Assembly: GCA_018831025.1 (NCBI GenBank)
Contig: JAHJRB010000045.1
Location: 1-14,337 of the forward strand
Source: Nanobdellota archaeon
GTDB taxonomy: Archaea; Nanobdellota; Nanobdellia; SCGC-AAA011-G17; ARS1403
Reading direction: 5' to 3'
Length of the DNA stretch: 14,337 nt
Part shown: positions 13,266 through 14,337 of the stretch, one piece after another
Numbering within the stretch: position 1 is the first letter of the stretch
Layout of the letters: each line of letters begins with the position of its first letter
Notes under the pieces: model-generated
What the model was told of the DNA's origin: nothing
The model's input: the letters and a program-made list of their open reading frames with translations, nothing else
The model's database searches: none
Translations under genes and position numbers: made by a program

Positions 13266-13472
13266 ATGGCAAAATATAAAATAACAATTACTGATGATTG
13301 TATCGGATGCAGGGCTTGCATTGCTACTTATGAAGAAAATTTTGATTTTGATGAAGATAGTAACAAAGCTAAAGTAAAGAAAAAAATAATTGATGAAAAA
13401 GAACTAAGCAAGAATAATGAAGCTAAAGATGTCTGCCCTGTGGATGCTATAAAGATTGAGAAAGTTGATTAA
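13266..13472 (+). CDS. Single [4Fe-4S] ferredoxin
   Basis: This 68-residue cytosolic electron carrier has four cluster ligands in C12-x2-C15-x2-C18 and C57-P. No second Cys motif exists: the segment after C18 is IATYEENF, as in monocluster ferredoxins. The middle is rich in Lys and Asp/Glu. It likely accepts electrons from 2-oxoacid oxidation; the gamma subunit of such an oxidoreductase begins 800 bp downstream. Its last 26 nt overlap the end of the convergent phosphotransacetylase gene. Confidence 0.9.
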   Translation: MAKYKITITDDCIGCRACIATYEENFDFDEDSNKAKVKKKIIDEKELSKNNEAKDVCPVDAIKIEKVD

Positions 13473-14205
13473 TTGTAATTTTAGCAATCTCAATAATATT
13501 CTCTATTTTACATCCCCTTGAAAGATCATTAATTGGTTTAGTTAAATTTTGTAAAATTGGACCTATTGCTTTTGTATTAGCAAACCTCTCAATTAGTTTG
13601 TAACTTATATTCCCTGAATTTAAATCTGGAAAGATCAAGATGTTAGCATCGCCTTTTATTATATCACTATTCTTTATCTTTGCTACTTCTGGGATTAATG
13701 CTGAATCTACCTGAAGTTCTCCGTCTATAATCAGATTAGTTTTTTTCTTAACAATTTCTGTAGCTTTTTGTATTTTTTCTATTATCTCTCCTTCAGCACT
13801 TCCTTTTGTTGAATAGCTTAGCATTGCTATTCTTGGAGTAATATTAAATAATTTTGCACTATTAGCTGTTTGTAAGGTTATTTCCGCTAATTGCTCTGCG
13901 TTTGGGTTTGGGTTAACTGCACAGTCTGCAAATAGAAAGCGTTTATTATTTATGTCAATTAAGAAAAAACTACTTATTAATCCTTTTTTAAAGTTTAAAG
14001 CTAGTTTAATTGTTTTATTAGTAGGATGGGTTGCACCGGTTATTACTGCATCTGCTTTATTATTTTTTAATAAATTCTTGGCTTCTTCTAATCTTTCATC
14101 TATGCTGCCTTTTGTTAGTAAGATAACATCAGCAAATTCCTTAATCTTAATTGATGCTTGTTTAATTCTATCATCTTCTCCTTCTGGAAAAACTATTTTT
14201 TGCAT
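13447..14205 (-). CDS. pta: Compact phosphate acetyltransferase (phosphotransacetylase)
   Basis: This enzyme interconverts acetyl-CoA plus phosphate with acetyl phosphate plus CoA in the cytosol. Family landmarks are all present: FPEGEDDRI (6-14), ADAVITGATH (51-60), FLFADCAVNPNP (90-101), MLSYSTKGSA (128-137), DGELQVDSALIPEVA (161-175), FPDLNSGN (192-199) and KPINDLSRG (223-231). The protein has 252 residues, whereas the family is usually about 325-335. The missing ~75 residues fall between the first β-strands and the ADAVITGATH motif (about residues 32-50), so the reduction is internal, and the catalytic part is whole. A related phosphate butyryltransferase activity is possible. A TATA box at 14235-14228 about 26 nt before the ATG predicts a leaderless mRNA. 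Confidence 0.88.
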   Translation of the reverse strand: MQKIVFPEGEDDRIKQASIKIKEFADVILLTKGSIDERLEEAKNLLKNNKADAVITGATHPTNKTIKLALNFKKGLISSFFLIDINNKRFLFADCAVNPNPNAEQLAEITLQTANSAKLFNITPRIAMLSYSTKGSAEGEIIEKIQKATEIVKKKTNLIIDGELQVDSALIPEVAKIKNSDIIKGDANILIFPDLNSGNISYKLIERFANTKAIGPILQNLTKPINDLSRGCKIENIIEIAKITINQLSQSL

Positions 14206-14227
14206 TATTCTTACTTGAAAAGAAGCA

Positions 14228-14235
14228 TTTTTAAA
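14228..14235 (-). promoter_or_regulatory. TATA-like box of pta
   Basis: The minus strand TTTAAAAA is centred about 26 nt before the ATG at 14205 and is back to back with the promoter of the oxidoreductase gene. Confidence 0.45.
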
Positions 14236-14246
14236 TTTTTAGTTAA

Positions 14247-14256
14247 TTTTATATAA
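14247..14256 (+). promoter_or_regulatory. TATA box of the oxidoreductase gamma gene
   Basis: TTTTATATAA is centred about 26 nt before the ATG at 14278, so the transcript is predicted to be leaderless. Confidence 0.6.
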
Positions 14257-14277
14257 TGTAATTTTTCTAATTTTCTT

Positions 14278-14337
14278 ATGATTCAAGTTAAAATATGCGG
14301 AAGAGGGGGGCAAGGGGCTAAAACAGCAGTAGAAATA
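14278..14337 (+). CDS. 2-oxoacid:ferredoxin oxidoreductase gamma subunit, N-terminal fragment
   Basis: Only the first 20 residues are in the window: MIQVKICGRGGQG, then AKTAVEI. The GRGGQG motif after a short β-strand is the hallmark of the gamma subunit of pyruvate (or other 2-oxoacid) ferredoxin oxidoreductases. The complex oxidises pyruvate to acetyl-CoA and CO2 and reduces ferredoxin. Divergent phosphotransacetylase and nearby ferredoxin genes fit pyruvate as the substrate, but this is inference. The gene continues beyond the window edge. Confidence 0.8.
   Translation, partial: MIQVKICGRGGQGAKTAVEI

Noticed and set aside
1..14337. CRISPR array, phage or plasmid functions
   Set aside because: No regularly spaced direct repeats, cas genes, integrase, replication initiator or capsid genes were seen; the only mobile genes are the IS and the homing endonuclease.

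Overview
The window looks like a piece of a small, AT-rich archaeal genome, most likely from the DPANN group (Woesearchaeota/Pacearchaeota-like). That placement is an inference. The supporting signals are TATA boxes with BRE-like elements placed about 26 nt before start codons, tRNA genes interrupted by bulge-helix-bulge (BHB) introns, a methanococcal-type S-layer protein, a DPM-synthase-like glycosyltransferase, a pyruvate:ferredoxin oxidoreductase gamma subunit and very tight gene packing.

Layout. Positions 2-908 hold a complete IS4/IS5-superfamily insertion sequence with a DDE transposase on the minus strand and two tandem hairpins directly before its start codon. Positions 917-3889 hold two membrane-anchored surface proteins on the plus strand that share a membrane-proximal domain. 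Positions 4062-6445 hold the S-layer gene on the minus strand, with a structured 5' leader and a hairpin/T-tract terminator. Positions 6490-7898 hold a minus-strand cluster: a tRNA-Val(GAC) with a 29-nt D-loop intron, a free-standing HTH-LAGLIDADG homing endonuclease, and a tRNA-Thr(TGT) that can only be folded by removing three small introns (17, 16 and 22 nt), leaving a 5-nt internal exon. Positions 7911-10072 hold a two-gene glycosylation unit (a GT2 polyprenyl-phosphate sugar transferase and a multipass GT-C-like membrane protein). Positions 10123-11400 encode a fusion of methylthioadenosine phosphorylase with adenine phosphoribosyltransferase. Positions 11397-12791 hold a minus-strand operon of three paralogous membrane-anchored proteins. 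Positions 12831-13472 hold a VanZ-like protein and a single-cluster ferredoxin. Positions 13447-14205 hold a shortened phosphotransacetylase on the minus strand, and 14278 to the end holds the start of a 2-oxoacid:ferredoxin oxidoreductase gamma subunit.

Together the genes describe a cell surface (S-layer, anchored proteins, lipid-linked sugar transfer), a compact salvage step from methylthioadenosine to AMP, and a fermentative route from pyruvate through acetyl-CoA and reduced ferredoxin to acetyl phosphate. Several genes appear to be transcribed leaderless, because the TATA box lies about 26 nt upstream of the ATG. The S-layer gene, the large surface protein gene and the paralog operon instead have leaders with Shine-Dalgarno sequences.

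The most unusual content is the tRNA splicing. Introns 1 and 3 of the tRNA-Thr share splice-site sequences, and the BHB of intron 3 uses the last base of intron 2, which predicts an ordered splicing pathway. All assignments come from reading the sequence and remembered family motifs; no database search was possible.
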